DNA from: Novosphingobium ginsenosidimutans
GTDB lineage: Bacteria; Pseudomonadota; Alphaproteobacteria; Sphingomonadales; Sphingomonadaceae
Direction of reading: 5' to 3'
DNA length: 64,000 bases
NCBI RefSeq assembly: GCF_007954425.1
Contig: NZ_CP042345.1
Coordinates: 3,036,001-3,100,000 of the forward strand
The position numbers and the translations under genes were made by a program. Below the pieces are notes generated by a model that did no database searches, was not told the origin of the DNA, and worked only from the letters and a program-made list of their open reading frames with translations. This document shows, piece after piece, positions 18,132 through 27,829 of this stretch. Numbering within the stretch: position 1 is the stretch's first letter; each line of letters starts with the position of its first letter.

Positions 18132-19025
18132 ATGGATATGCCCGAAATCTCCCCCGAACGCCTGGTTTCCGGCCTGGTGCGCCTGTTGACTGTCGAACCC
18201 GATGGCGAGGATCACTTCCACGGCCGCCGCAAGAAGGGCGGTATCGGCCGGGTATTTGGCGGCGAGGTGATTGCCCAGGCGCTCAACGCCGCCCAGGCCA
18301 CGGTCGAGGAAGGCCGCGCGGCCCACTCGCTCCACGCCTACTTCCTGCGCGGGGCAAGCGAGGAGCACCCGAGCGAATACCAGGTCGCGCGCGATTTCGA
18401 TGGCGGCTCGTTCTCCAACCGCCGCGTCGTCGCCAGCCAGCAGGGCCGGCCGATCCTGAACCTCACCGCCTCGTTCCAGAAGCACGAGGAGGGCCTGTCG
18501 CACCGCGATGCCGAGATGCCGGACGTTCCGCCGCCGGATGAGCTGGAGCCCGAGGTCGATGTGCGCCGCCGCTTTGCCGAACAGGCCCGGCCCGAGGCGC
18601 GGCATCACTTCCTGGCCCCGCATCCCCTCGAAATGCGCGCGGTCGAGGGGCGACACTGGATGAACCCGCAACCCGCCCCGCCGCGATCGCATTCCTGGTT
18701 TAAAACCGTCGCTCCGCTGCCCGACGACCCGGCGATCCACCGCGCGGTCCTGGCCTATGCCAGCGACATGACACTGCTTGGCACCTGCGCCCTGCCCCAC
18801 GGCCTGTCCTGGGCGCGCGGCGAAGTGGTCAGCGCCAGTCTCGATCACGCCGTTTGGTTCCATGACGATTTTCGCGCCGACGAATGGCTGCTCTACGCCA
18901 CCGAAAGCCCCTGGTCCGACCGCGGCCGCGGTTTCAACCGCGGGCGGATCTTCACGCAGGATGGCCGCTTGGTCGCCAGCGTCGCCCAAGAAGGCATGAT
19001 CCGCCGAGCGACCCCGAAGAGCTAG
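18132..19025 (+). CDS. tesB: Acyl-CoA thioesterase II (TesB type)
   Basis: 297 residues, double hot-dog fold. Hydrolyses medium/long-chain acyl-CoA to acid and CoA. GGEVIAQAL in the first half and DHAVWFHDDF with RGFNRGRIF in the second half are the TesB signatures. ATG at 18132 is chosen because AAAGGG lies 7 bases upstream; an earlier TTG has no support. The next gene follows 11 bases later and probably shares the transcript. Confidence 0.9.
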   Translation: MDMPEISPERLVSGLVRLLTVEPDGEDHFHGRRKKGGIGRVFGGEVIAQALNAAQATVEEGRAAHSLHAYFLRGASEEHPSEYQVARDFDGGSFSNRRVVASQQGRPILNLTASFQKHEEGLSHRDAEMPDVPPPDELEPEVDVRRRFAEQARPEARHHFLAPHPLEMRAVEGRHWMNPQPAPPRSHSWFKTVAPLPDDPAIHRAVLAYASDMTLLGTCALPHGLSWARGEVVSASLDHAVWFHDDFRADEWLLYATESPWSDRGRGFNRGRIFTQDGRLVASVAQEGMIRRATPKS

Positions 19026-19036
19026 AGGAACCAGGC

Positions 19037-20164
19037 ATGAGCGGAAGCACCGAAATCACGATCGGCGGAACCTGCACCGATCGGTTCGCAGCTGTTCGCG
19101 CGGCCTTCGAACGGAACTTCGCGCTGAACAATGAAATCGGCGCGTCTTTTGCGGTAACCCTTAACGGCGAACTGGTCGTTGACCTGCACGGCGGCTGGGC
19201 AGACGCAGCGCGAACCCGTCCGTGGGGCCCTGATACACTGGTCAATGTCTGGTCCACGACCAAGGGCGTACAGGCCACCTGCTTTGCGATGGCGGCCGAT
19301 CGCGGTCTGTTCTCTTATGATCAGCCCGTCGCCGCGTTCTGGCCCGAGTTTGCCGCTGCGGGCAAGGATCGGGTGACTGTCGGACAATTGCTGTCACACC
19401 AGGCGGGAATCTGTGGCTTTACGGCGGCAGCAACCGAGGCCGACCTGCTGTCCGGAAATACAGCCGCGCAGCGCCTGGCGCAGCAGGTTCCGATCTGGGA
19501 ACCAGCGAGTGCCAGCGGCTATCACGCCTTGTCGATCGGCATCCTCGGCACCGAACTCTTCCGGCGGATTGAGGGTCGGTCGATCCGGCAATTCGTGGCC
19601 GAGGAGATTGCCGGCCCGCTTGGCCTGGACTTTGCGATCGGCCTCGATTCCAGCCAGAATAGCCGCTGCGCCGAACTGGTCCCGCCACCGGCCTTGCCTG
19701 TCGATCCCACCACATTCAACGCGGCCCAGTTAGCAGCCATGGGCAACCCGCCGCTGCGGGCGGATATCGCCATGACAAAGACATGGCGCGATGCCGACCT
19801 ACCCTCCGCCAATGGGCATGGCACGGCGCGGGCGCTGGCATCAATCTACGCGGCGCTCATTGCGCCCGAAGGCGGTCTGGTTTCACCGCAGGGGCTTGCG
19901 GCAGCCACCTCGCGGCAAATCCGCCATGCCGATCTGGTACTGGGAATGGAATGCGACTGGGCGGCCGGCTTTCTACTCAATTCCAGCGGGCTGTTCGGCC
20001 CGATCGCGACGGCCTTCGGGCACTCTGGCTGGGGTGGTTCGTTTGCCTGCGCCGATCCCGAGAACAGGCTGACCATCGCCTATACGATGAACCGCATGGA
20101 CGCGAACCTGCGCGACGATGCGCGCGCAAACGCGCTTGTCGCCGCAGTCTACAGCGCGATCTGA
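19037..20164 (+). CDS. Serine hydrolase, class C beta-lactamase/EstB family
   Basis: 375 residues, no signal peptide, so probably a cytoplasmic esterase rather than a resistance enzyme. S73-x-x-K76 (STTK) carries the nucleophile, YHALS supplies the conserved tyrosine, and HSGWGGS takes the place of the KTG box. This HxG variant is usual in EstB-type esterases. GAGGAA lies 7 bases before the ATG. Probably co-transcribed with tesB; ends 11 bases before the convergent diiron-protein gene. Confidence 0.85.
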   Translation: MSGSTEITIGGTCTDRFAAVRAAFERNFALNNEIGASFAVTLNGELVVDLHGGWADAARTRPWGPDTLVNVWSTTKGVQATCFAMAADRGLFSYDQPVAAFWPEFAAAGKDRVTVGQLLSHQAGICGFTAAATEADLLSGNTAAQRLAQQVPIWEPASASGYHALSIGILGTELFRRIEGRSIRQFVAEEIAGPLGLDFAIGLDSSQNSRCAELVPPPALPVDPTTFNAAQLAAMGNPPLRADIAMTKTWRDADLPSANGHGTARALASIYAALIAPEGGLVSPQGLAAATSRQIRHADLVLGMECDWAAGFLLNSSGLFGPIATAFGHSGWGGSFACADPENRLTIAYTMNRMDANLRDDARANALVAAVYSAI

Positions 20165-20175
20165 CCTGAAGCCGA

Positions 20176-21066
20176 TTACAATCCAAACTGCTCGCGGTAC
20201 CGATCGAAACACGCGGCACCGCAGCGCAGCCGCAGCAGTGCACCCTCGGCAATCGCGGCCGCCCGGCGACTGTCTGCACTGACCAGCGGCCGCAGCGCTT
20301 CGCGGTTCCAGTCCTCGCTGTGCTTGACGTCAAGCACGGCGTGGAGCGCAAAGTAGCGGCGCTCGCGCTCGGTCAGGCCGATCCGGGCAAGGCCCTTGGC
20401 AACGCAGGCGGAGCGGCCCGGTGCGGTCAGTTCGATCACGCCCAGCGCGCCAACACTGTGCCAGGCATAGCGGCGCGTGGTGGCCATCGCCGTCATCGCA
20501 TTGGCCAGCGCCAGGCTCTGCCAGACCGTCGTTTCGATCTGCGGGTCGAGATCGAGCGTATCGACCAGCCCGGCCAACATCGGTCCGTGCATCCCGGCGG
20601 CCTGGCCGCGGCCCATCTCGTCCCAAAAATTGCGGGCGAGCTCCAGCTTGGGTCCTTCCGGAAGCTTGATCTGGGTCAGCGCGACCAGGTCATCGAAGCC
20701 GGCTTCGCCCGCGGCTTCCTGCTGCAGGAACCAACGCAGCTCGTCGCGCGAGGCATCCTCTGCCAACCACGGGAACAGCGGATCGCCCTGCCCCGGACCG
20801 TCGTCTTTCAGCGCTTCGAACCATTCGACAAAGCCATCAGGATCGGTCGGCACGGCCGCCGCCTCATGCCGGACGTCGGCGCGCAGCTCTTCAAGGAAGG
20901 CGCCCTCAAGCCGCAACATGGTCTGGTCCATCTCAAGCTGGTCACGCCAGTTGACCTCTGGAAACGCTGGCGCCAGCCGTACGCGGTTCCACTGGGCCAG
21001 GCGTTGCTGGAACAGGTCGGAATTGAACTGCGATTGTCGGAGCTTAACTTCGGCGCGGGTAGCCAT
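20176..21066 (-). CDS. Heme-oxygenase-like diiron (HDO) family redox protein
   Basis: 296 residues, all-helical. Candidate metal ligands occur in the order usual for iron-containing redox enzymes of the heme-oxygenase-like diiron group: QQEAAGEAGFDD, WDEMGRGQAAGMHG and FALHAVLDVKHSEDW. Characterised members perform N-oxygenation or oxidative C-C cleavage; the substrate here is unknown. ATG at 21066 has AGGAAA upstream and replaces a longer reading. It lies 94 bases downstream of uvrC on the same strand and may share its transcript. Confidence 0.75.
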   Translation of the reverse strand: MATRAEVKLRQSQFNSDLFQQRLAQWNRVRLAPAFPEVNWRDQLEMDQTMLRLEGAFLEELRADVRHEAAAVPTDPDGFVEWFEALKDDGPGQGDPLFPWLAEDASRDELRWFLQQEAAGEAGFDDLVALTQIKLPEGPKLELARNFWDEMGRGQAAGMHGPMLAGLVDTLDLDPQIETTVWQSLALANAMTAMATTRRYAWHSVGALGVIELTAPGRSACVAKGLARIGLTERERRYFALHAVLDVKHSEDWNREALRPLVSADSRRAAAIAEGALLRLRCGAACFDRYREQFGL

Positions 21067-21160
21067 GATACAATTTCCTGCTGAAACATAACGTTCCAAC
21101 CGGAACCTCACCTGCTGCACATGGTTCCTAAAGGTCGGGCAGGCCGGTCCTGACGCCCGC

Positions 21161-23095
21161 TCAGCCGCCGGGATGGTAGAAATCGTAGACCGTCTGGGCC
21201 ACCGTCCCGCTTACCCCCGGCGCACGCTGGAGATCTTCAAGGCTGGCCGCGCGAACCTTGCTCGCCGTGCCGAAGTGTAACAGCAAGGCCCGCTTCCGCG
21301 CCGGACCGATCCCGGGGATTTCGTCGAGCGGCGAGGCGGTAATCGCCCGGCTGCGCTTCTCGCGGTGCGCGCCGATGGCAAAGCGGTGGACCTCGTCGCG
21401 CAAACGTTGAAGGTGGAACAGCAATGGCGAGTTCTCCGGCAGCATCTTCTCGCGCCCGTCAGGGAAATGGAAGACCTCGCGCCCCTCGCGGCCATGATGG
21501 GGCCCCTTGGCGATCGCGATCAGCGGCACGTCCTCGATCCCCATGTCCTCAAGCGTGTCGCGCGCGGCCGACATCTGGCCCTTACCGCCGTCGATCAGGA
21601 CCAGGTCGGGCCACATCCCACCGTCGCGATCGGGGTCCTCATCCTGGACCCTGGCGAAGCGCCGCTGGAACACCTCGCGCATCATCGCGAAGTCATCATT
21701 GGTCTGGGCGGTCTTGATGTTCCATTTGCGGTACTGACCCTTGATGAAACCTTCCGGCCCGGCGACGATCATCGCCCCCAGCGCCTGTGCCCCCTGAATA
21801 TGGCTGTTATCGTAGACTTCGATCCGTTGCGGCGGCTCGGGAAGCTCCAGGAATTCGGCCAGGTCGCGGTTGAGCCGGGCCTTGGTGCCGCTTTCAGCCG
21901 CGCGGCGATCGAGCGCTTCGACCGCGTTGCGCTGGGCTTGTTCCATCAGCCGCCGCCGATCGCCGCGCTGCGGCACCGACAACTCGACCTTGCCACCGGC
22001 CCCTTCCCGGAAGGCCTCGGCCAGCAGTTCGGCCTCGGGCAGCGCGCGATCAACAAGGATGCAGCGCGGCGGCGGCACCTCTTCATAGAACTGGGCGAGG
22101 AACGCGGTCAGCACCTCTTCCGCCGTCAGCCCGTCCGTGTGGCCGGGGAAGAAGGCACGGTGGCCCCAGTTCTGGCCGCCGCGGATGAAGAAGGCCTGGA
22201 TGCCGAACTGCCCGCTCTTCTCGGCAATCGCGAAGACATCGGCATTGCCGACGCCTTCGGCATTCACCGCCTGGCTGCCCTGGATGAAGGTCGCGGCGCG
22301 CAGCCGGTCACGGAGCATGGCCGCGCGTTCGAAATCGAGCGCTTCGGCCGCCTGGGCCATCTGGTCCTCCAGCTTGCGCTGCACCGCCGAGCTGCGGCCG
22401 CCAAGGAAATCCTTGGCCTCACCGACCAGCTCGGCATAGCCGGCGGCGTCGATCCGCCCGACGCAGGGGGCCGAGCAGCGCTTGATCTGGTAGAGCAGGC
22501 ACGGCCGGTCGCGGCGGCTGAAAAAGCTGTCCGTGCAGGAGCGCAGCAGGAACAGCTTCTGCAGCGCGTTGATCGTGGTGTTGACCGATCCCGCGCTGGC
22601 GAAGGGGCCATAGTAATTGCCTTTGGCCTTGCGCGCGCCGCGGTGCTTCATGATCCGCGGGAAATCGTGATCGACCCGCAGCAGGATGAAGGGAAAGCTT
22701 TTGTCATCGCGCAGCAGCACGTTGTAGGGCGGGCGATAGCGCTTGATCAGCTGCGCTTCGAGCAGCAGCGCCTCGGCCTCGCTGTTGGTGGTGACGATTG
22801 TCATGGCCCGCGTCTGCGCCACCATCCGCTTCAGCCGCAGCGGCAGCCGCTCGACCTGGGTATAGTTGGCCACCCGGTTCTTAAGGGCCCGTGCCTTGCC
22901 GACATAGAGGACATCGCCCCGCGCATCGAGCATCCGGTAGACGCCGGGTTTGGGCTTCAACGTGGCCAGAACCTCGCGGATCGCAGCAACGCCAGCCTCT
23001 AGATCCGGCTGGCCCGACTTGACCGTATAGGTCGCCCGCTCCTCGTTGAAGCGGTCATTGCCATTGGGCAGATCGGGGCGGCCGGCTTTGCTCAT
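21161..23095 (-). CDS. uvrC: Excinuclease ABC subunit C
   Basis: 644 residues. Makes both incisions in nucleotide excision repair together with UvrB. Domains in order: GIY-YIG endonuclease (GVYRMLDARGDVLYVGKA, about residues 55-75), Cys-rich segment (CLLYQIKRCSAPC), UVR/UvrB-binding motif (EALDFERAAMLRD, about 255), RNase H-like endonuclease (EVYDNSHIQG and LIDGGKGQM), and tandem helix-hairpin-helix (DEIPGIGPARKRALL). The ~25 residues before the core are a variable N-terminal extension. Confidence 0.97.
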   Translation of the reverse strand: MSKAGRPDLPNGNDRFNEERATYTVKSGQPDLEAGVAAIREVLATLKPKPGVYRMLDARGDVLYVGKARALKNRVANYTQVERLPLRLKRMVAQTRAMTIVTTNSEAEALLLEAQLIKRYRPPYNVLLRDDKSFPFILLRVDHDFPRIMKHRGARKAKGNYYGPFASAGSVNTTINALQKLFLLRSCTDSFFSRRDRPCLLYQIKRCSAPCVGRIDAAGYAELVGEAKDFLGGRSSAVQRKLEDQMAQAAEALDFERAAMLRDRLRAATFIQGSQAVNAEGVGNADVFAIAEKSGQFGIQAFFIRGGQNWGHRAFFPGHTDGLTAEEVLTAFLAQFYEEVPPPRCILVDRALPEAELLAEAFREGAGGKVELSVPQRGDRRRLMEQAQRNAVEALDRRAAESGTKARLNRDLAEFLELPEPPQRIEVYDNSHIQGAQALGAMIVAGPEGFIKGQYRKWNIKTAQTNDDFAMMREVFQRRFARVQDEDPDRDGGMWPDLVLIDGGKGQMSAARDTLEDMGIEDVPLIAIAKGPHHGREGREVFHFPDGREKMLPENSPLLFHLQRLRDEVHRFAIGAHREKRSRAITASPLDEIPGIGPARKRALLLHFGTASKVRAASLEDLQRAPGVSGTVAQTVYDFYHPGG

Positions 23096-23313
23096 CGAAA
23101 GGTCACGCGAAAGTCACACCAAGACCGGCGCGTTTCCGCCGCCGGCAGGCAGTTTCGCCACGGCGAGAATCATCGGGATAGAAGACAGGTTGATCACCGG
23201 GCTTCTGTGACACAAACCCGGGATGTAGGAAAATGTGCAGTGCCGCGCGGGCACATTGCCGTTGCCTTTGTCCCCGCTTCGCCGCAGGCTGAGGCCCAGG
23301 GGGAGATACCGCC

Positions 23314-25371
23314 ATGAGACTCGCCGCATTCGCTTTGCTGCTCACCAGTGCGCTGGCACCGCAACCGGCCATCGCCGATGCCGGTCCGGACCGTCAGTTC
23401 ACCGGGCAAGACCTGTTCAAGCTTGAAGCCGCAGCCGATCCGCAGATCAGCCCGGATGGCAAGACGATCGCCTATGTTCGGCGCAGCGCCGACGTGATGA
23501 GCGACCGGGTGCGCGGGTCTGTGTGGCTGGTCGACGTTGCCAGTGGCGAGCAGCGCCCGCTGGTGACCGGACCCGGCAGCTATGGTTCGCCGCGGTGGTC
23601 GCCCGACGGTTCGCGTCTGGCCTATATCTCTGGCGACGAAGGCGGTGCGCAGCTCTGGGTGCGGTGGGTGTCCAGCGGCGCGGTAACCCGTATCACCCAG
23701 TTGCCCGATGCGCCGGATGCGATCACCTGGTCGCCCGATGGCAGCACGATTGCCTATTCGATGCGGGTCCCGGCAGAGGGCACCAGCCTTGGCAAACCGC
23801 TGCCCCGGCCCGAAGGTGCGAATTGGGCCGAACCGCTGGAAATCTTCGATCGGGCCACTTACCGCGCCGATGGCGGCGGTTACATCAAACCTGGCTTCAA
23901 CCACCTTTTCGTAGTTCCCGCCGACGGCGGTGCGCCGCGCCAAGTGACCTTCGGCAACTTCGATGATAATGGCCCGATTGCCTGGACACCCGATGGCAAG
24001 TCGATCCTGTTTTCCGCCATTCGCAAGGATAACTGGGAAACCGAATTCAACGACAGCGAAGTCTATTCGCTGGATCTGCGCAACGGCAACCTGACCGCGC
24101 TCACCAGCCGCTATGGTCCCGATCAGGTGCTGGCCGTTTCGCCCGACGGCCAGAAGATCGCCTATCTCGGCTTCGATGACACCCACCGGACTTACGAGAA
24201 TGCCGAGCTCTACGTGATGAACCGCGATGGCAGCGGCGCGCGCTCGATCTCGGTTGGTCAAGACATCAGCATCGACGATGCAAAGTGGTCCGCCGACAGC
24301 AAATCGCTGGTGGTGCAATACGACTTCAAGGGCGCGGCGACCATCGGCCGGTTCGGTCTGGACGGCAGTTTCCGCCAGCTTGCCTCCGGGCTCTCAGGCC
24401 CGGGCTACGATCGCCCCTACACCGGCGGCAGTTTCTCGCTTTCGCGCACCGGCGCAATCGCTTTCAGCGGCGGCAGCGCGCAGCGCCCACCAGATGTAAA
24501 GGTTCTGGCAGGAGGCGCGCCACGGCAGCTGACCCGGCTCAACGCCTGGATGGAAGCCAAGGCGATGGCGCCGGTCGAGAAGCTGGCGGTAACAGCTCCG
24601 GACGGCAAGCCAATCGACGCCTGGCTGGTCATGCCGCCAGGCCGCCAGCCCGGCCAAAAGGTGCCACTGGTGCTGGAAATCCACGGCGGGCCACATTCGG
24701 CCTATGGTCCGTGGTTCTCGACCGATTACCAACAGTATGCGTCTGCCGGCTATGCCGTGCTCTACACCAACCCGCGCGGCAGCACGTCCTATGGCGAAGG
24801 TTTCGCCAAGCTGATCGACCGGGCCTATCCGGGTGAGGATTACAACGACCTCATGGCTGCGGTGGACGCAGCCATTGCCGCAGGCGTTGCCGATCCCGAC
24901 AACCTGTTCGTTACCGGCGGCTCGGGCGGCGGCATCCTGACCGCCTGGATTGTCGGGAATACGACGCGCTTCCGCGCGGCAGTCTCGCAGAAGCCGGTCA
25001 TCAACTGGATCAGCGAAGCCCTGACCATGGACGGCACCGGCTTCACTTCGCGCTACTGGTTTGACCAGCCGCCATGGAAGGACGTGACGCCCTATTGGCG
25101 GCGCTCGCCGTTAAGCCTGATCGACAAGGTCAAGACCCCGACTATGGTCGTCGTCGGCAGCGAGGATTACCGCACGCCGGTCAGCGAGGCCGAGCAATAC
25201 TACGCTGCGCTCAAGATCGCTGGGGTGCCCACCGCGCTGGTCAAGGTTCCCGGTGCTAGCCACGGCGGCATAGCCGCCCGCCCCTCGCAATCGGCAGCCA
25301 AGGCGGCCGCGATCATCGCCTGGTTCGAACGCTATCGGACCGGCGCAAAGGCTCCGCAAGCGAGCGATTGA
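23314..25371 (+). CDS. Exported S9 family peptidase (DPP-type)
   Basis: 685 residues. Signal peptide about 22 residues (ends AIADA). WD40-like TolB/propeller repeats (SPDGKTIAYV, SPDGSRLAYI, TPDGKSILF, SPDGQKIAYL) cover the N-terminal half; the catalytic domain has nucleophile GGSGGG, acid in SEDYRTP and histidine in GASHGG. Likely a periplasmic dipeptidyl or acylaminoacyl peptidase. AGGGGGAGA lies just ahead of the ATG. Divergent from uvrC across 218 bases in which no other gene is seen. Confidence 0.9.
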   Translation: MRLAAFALLLTSALAPQPAIADAGPDRQFTGQDLFKLEAAADPQISPDGKTIAYVRRSADVMSDRVRGSVWLVDVASGEQRPLVTGPGSYGSPRWSPDGSRLAYISGDEGGAQLWVRWVSSGAVTRITQLPDAPDAITWSPDGSTIAYSMRVPAEGTSLGKPLPRPEGANWAEPLEIFDRATYRADGGGYIKPGFNHLFVVPADGGAPRQVTFGNFDDNGPIAWTPDGKSILFSAIRKDNWETEFNDSEVYSLDLRNGNLTALTSRYGPDQVLAVSPDGQKIAYLGFDDTHRTYENAELYVMNRDGSGARSISVGQDISIDDAKWSADSKSLVVQYDFKGAATIGRFGLDGSFRQLASGLSGPGYDRPYTGGSFSLSRTGAIAFSGGSAQRPPDVKVLAGGAPRQLTRLNAWMEAKAMAPVEKLAVTAPDGKPIDAWLVMPPGRQPGQKVPLVLEIHGGPHSAYGPWFSTDYQQYASAGYAVLYTNPRGSTSYGEGFAKLIDRAYPGEDYNDLMAAVDAAIAAGVADPDNLFVTGGSGGGILTAWIVGNTTRFRAAVSQKPVINWISEALTMDGTGFTSRYWFDQPPWKDVTPYWRRSPLSLIDKVKTPTMVVVGSEDYRTPVSEAEQYYAALKIAGVPTALVKVPGASHGGIAARPSQSAAKAAAIIAWFERYRTGAKAPQASD

Positions 25372-25395
25372 CGGGTGGCGCGAGTCTGATAGGCT
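25368..25395 (+). promoter_or_regulatory. Candidate promoter of the WS/DGAT operon
   Basis: TTGACG, 16 bases, TAGGCT, overlapping the stop codon of the S9 peptidase and 51 bases ahead of the acyltransferase start. The -35 is near consensus; the G/C-containing -10 resembles those proposed for the ribosomal genes in this window. Confidence 0.4.
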
Positions 25396-25446
25396 CGCCA
25401 ACAAGAACAGGCCTTTAAGGCAGGTCAAAGGCAGGAGAGGATCAAC

Positions 25447-27030
25447 TTGCGCCAGCTCCAGGGGATGGACGCGTCATTCGTGGCGCTCGAAACGCGCAAT
25501 TCGCCGATGCACATCGGCTCGATCCTGATTTACAATCCTGAGACAGCACCTGGCGGCTTTGTCCGCTTCAAGGACATCCTGAGCTTTATGGAAAGCCGGA
25601 TGCAGCTGTCGCGCACGATGCGCCAGCGACTGGTGCGGGTCCCGTTCGATCTCGATTACCCCTATTGGATCGAGGATCCGGACTTCGATCTGGAATACCA
25701 TGTCCGCCACGTCGCCCTGCCCAAGCCGGGCGACTGGCGCCAGCTTTGCATCCAGGCCGCGCGGATCTTTGCCCGCCCGCTGGATCTGACCAGGCCGCCA
25801 TGGGAATTCACGGTGGTCGAAGGGCTCGACAATATCCCCGGCGTGGCCAAGGGCAGTTATGCCATGGTCACAAAGGTGCACCACGCGGCGATCGACGGGA
25901 TGAGCGGGATCGACCTGATGGAGGCGCTCCACACGCTGATGCCCGATGCGCCGCCGCCGTCAGAGCCGGATAATTGGCAGCCGGAATCGGTGCCCAGCCC
26001 CGCTTCGCTGATCGCCAAGTCCTGGCTCAACGCGGTTGCCAATCCGGTCCGCCAGCTCGAGGTGGCCGCTAAGGCTATGCCGGGCCTGGCCCGCGCGGTG
26101 AAGGGCTTGGCCACCAAGGACTTTGCCTTGCATGGCGAGATGATCGCCCCGCGCACCCGGTTCAACCAGGTGATCTCCACCAGCCGCGTGGTTGAGGGCC
26201 GTTCGGTCCCGCTGTCGGATATCAAGGCGATCCGCCAATCGGTGGAGGGTGCCAAGGTCAACGACGTGTTCCTGACCATCATCGGCGGGGCGATGCGCAA
26301 GTACCTCGAGGCCAAGGACGACCTGCCCGACAAGACGCTGACCGCGATGGCCCCGATCTCGGTCCGCGGGAAGGACGAAAAGGGCGACATGGGCAATCAG
26401 GTGGCGGCAATGATCGCTCCGCTGGGCACCCACATCGCCGATCCGATTGACCGGCTGGAATACGTCTTCTCGCAGACCACCAATTCGAAGGCGATGACCG
26501 ACGCGCTCGGCGCGCGCAACATGACCGAGATGAGCAAGGTCAGCCCGGCGCTGTTCATGGCGCTGGCGGCGCAGGCCTATACCCGCCTGGGCCTCGCCAA
26601 CCGGGTCGCCCTGCCCTTCACCACGGTGGTCACCAACGTGCCCGGCCCGCCGGTGCCGATCTATTCGGCCGGCGCGCGGCTGGAGAGCATGATGGGCCTG
26701 CTCTGCCTGACCGACGGGCTGGGCCTTGGCCATGTGGTGCAGAGCTACGTCAAGGAAGCGACCATTGCTTTCACCGCCTGCCGCAACCTCCTGCCCGATC
26801 CGGAGTTCTACGCCCAGTGCATCGAAGAGAGCTTCCACGAGCTGCGCGAAGCGGCAGCAAAGGTGCAGGAGCCGCGGGTGCCGCAGGCCAAGCCCGTCAA
26901 GCAGCCAAAGTCCGCAGCCAAACCGGCCAAGTCCGCCGCAAAGCCAGCAGCAAAAGCAAAAACCACACCGATAAAGAAGCCGGCCACCAAGAAGCCGGCC
27001 ACCAAAAGCAGGAAGGTCGCCAAGAAATGA
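25447..27030 (+). CDS. Wax ester synthase/diacylglycerol acyltransferase (WS/DGAT) with lysine-rich tail
   Basis: 527 residues. Transfers acyl groups from acyl-CoA to fatty alcohols or diacylglycerol, making storage lipid. Active-site HHAAIDG at 145-151 is intact. The N-terminus QLQGMDASFVALE is the usual family start, which supports the TTG initiator preceded by GGAGAGG. The last 47 residues (481-527) are a Lys/Ala/Pro tail with 16 Lys and 1 Arg and no acidic residue, absent from standard family members. Coupled to the next lipase gene by an ATGA overlap. Confidence 0.9.
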   Translation: MRQLQGMDASFVALETRNSPMHIGSILIYNPETAPGGFVRFKDILSFMESRMQLSRTMRQRLVRVPFDLDYPYWIEDPDFDLEYHVRHVALPKPGDWRQLCIQAARIFARPLDLTRPPWEFTVVEGLDNIPGVAKGSYAMVTKVHHAAIDGMSGIDLMEALHTLMPDAPPPSEPDNWQPESVPSPASLIAKSWLNAVANPVRQLEVAAKAMPGLARAVKGLATKDFALHGEMIAPRTRFNQVISTSRVVEGRSVPLSDIKAIRQSVEGAKVNDVFLTIIGGAMRKYLEAKDDLPDKTLTAMAPISVRGKDEKGDMGNQVAAMIAPLGTHIADPIDRLEYVFSQTTNSKAMTDALGARNMTEMSKVSPALFMALAAQAYTRLGLANRVALPFTTVVTNVPGPPVPIYSAGARLESMMGLLCLTDGLGLGHVVQSYVKEATIAFTACRNLLPDPEFYAQCIEESFHELREAAAKVQEPRVPQAKPVKQPKSAAKPAKSAAKPAAKAKTTPIKKPATKKPATKSRKVAKK

Positions 27031-27824
27031 CAGCAGCCAGTGCCGCATTCCCGCAGCCGAGCCACGCTCGGCCGCCCTCGCGCCTGTTCGCCTTTGCCGA
27101 GCCGCGCGCGCTGCTTGAATTCGCGGCCTTCTATGCTGTCCGCCCCTATCTTTCGAACCTGCCAAAGGGCGATGGGCATCCGGTGCTGGTCCTGCCGGGT
27201 TTTCTCGCCTCGGACAGCTCGACCGCACCCTTGCGCAACCTGCTCAAGCAGCTGGGCTATGATGCCCGCGGCTGGGGCATGGGCCGCAATGTCCGGATCG
27301 ATGCACCCCGCGTGCACGAAATGGAATCGATGCTGCTACGGATCTACCGCGAGACTGGCCGCAAGGTCTCGATCGTTGGCTGGAGCCTGGGCGGCGTCTT
27401 TGCCCGCGAACTGGCCAAGGCCCACCCAGAAGCAGTGCGGCTGGTGATCTCGCTTGGCAGTCCCATTTCCGATGACCGCCGCCATTCCAATGCGGCGCGG
27501 CTGTTCGAATACCTCAACGGCCGCGATCCCGAGCCGATCCGCCAGGGCCGGTTCGTCGATCTGCATCGCGCCCCGCCAGTCCCGACGACCTCGATCCTGA
27601 CCAAGACCGATGGCGTGGTCCATTGGCGTGGCTCCGTCCAGAAGCGCGATAGCCACCCGCATACCGAGAATATCGAGGTGCTGGCCAGCCACTGCGGTCT
27701 TGGCTTCAATCCCAGCGCGGTGATTGCCATCGTGGACCGGCTCCAGCAGCCCGAGGGCGAATGGAAGCCGTTCCAGGCGCGGCTCTCGCAGCGCTGGATG
27801 TTCCCGAAGACCAGCCTGCAATAG
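27027..27824 (+). CDS. Alpha/beta hydrolase, PGAP1/lipase-like
   Basis: 265 residues, no clear signal peptide. LVLPGFLASDSST (54-66) is the oxyanion region, nucleophile S120 in GWSLGG, acid probably in KTDGVVHW and histidine in ASHCGLGF. Resembles bacterial lipase/esterase proteins of the PGAP1-like group. Start overlaps the WS/DGAT stop, so synthesis is coupled; it may remodel or mobilise the lipid that enzyme makes. Confidence 0.82.
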   Translation: MTAASAAFPQPSHARPPSRLFAFAEPRALLEFAAFYAVRPYLSNLPKGDGHPVLVLPGFLASDSSTAPLRNLLKQLGYDARGWGMGRNVRIDAPRVHEMESMLLRIYRETGRKVSIVGWSLGGVFARELAKAHPEAVRLVISLGSPISDDRRHSNAARLFEYLNGRDPEPIRQGRFVDLHRAPPVPTTSILTKTDGVVHWRGSVQKRDSHPHTENIEVLASHCGLGFNPSAVIAIVDRLQQPEGEWKPFQARLSQRWMFPKTSLQ

Positions 27825-27829
27825 ACCTG

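Noticed and set aside
19037..20164. Serine hydrolase as a beta-lactamase resistance gene
   Set aside because: It has S-x-x-K but no signal peptide and HSG in place of KTG; this is the pattern of EstB-type esterases.
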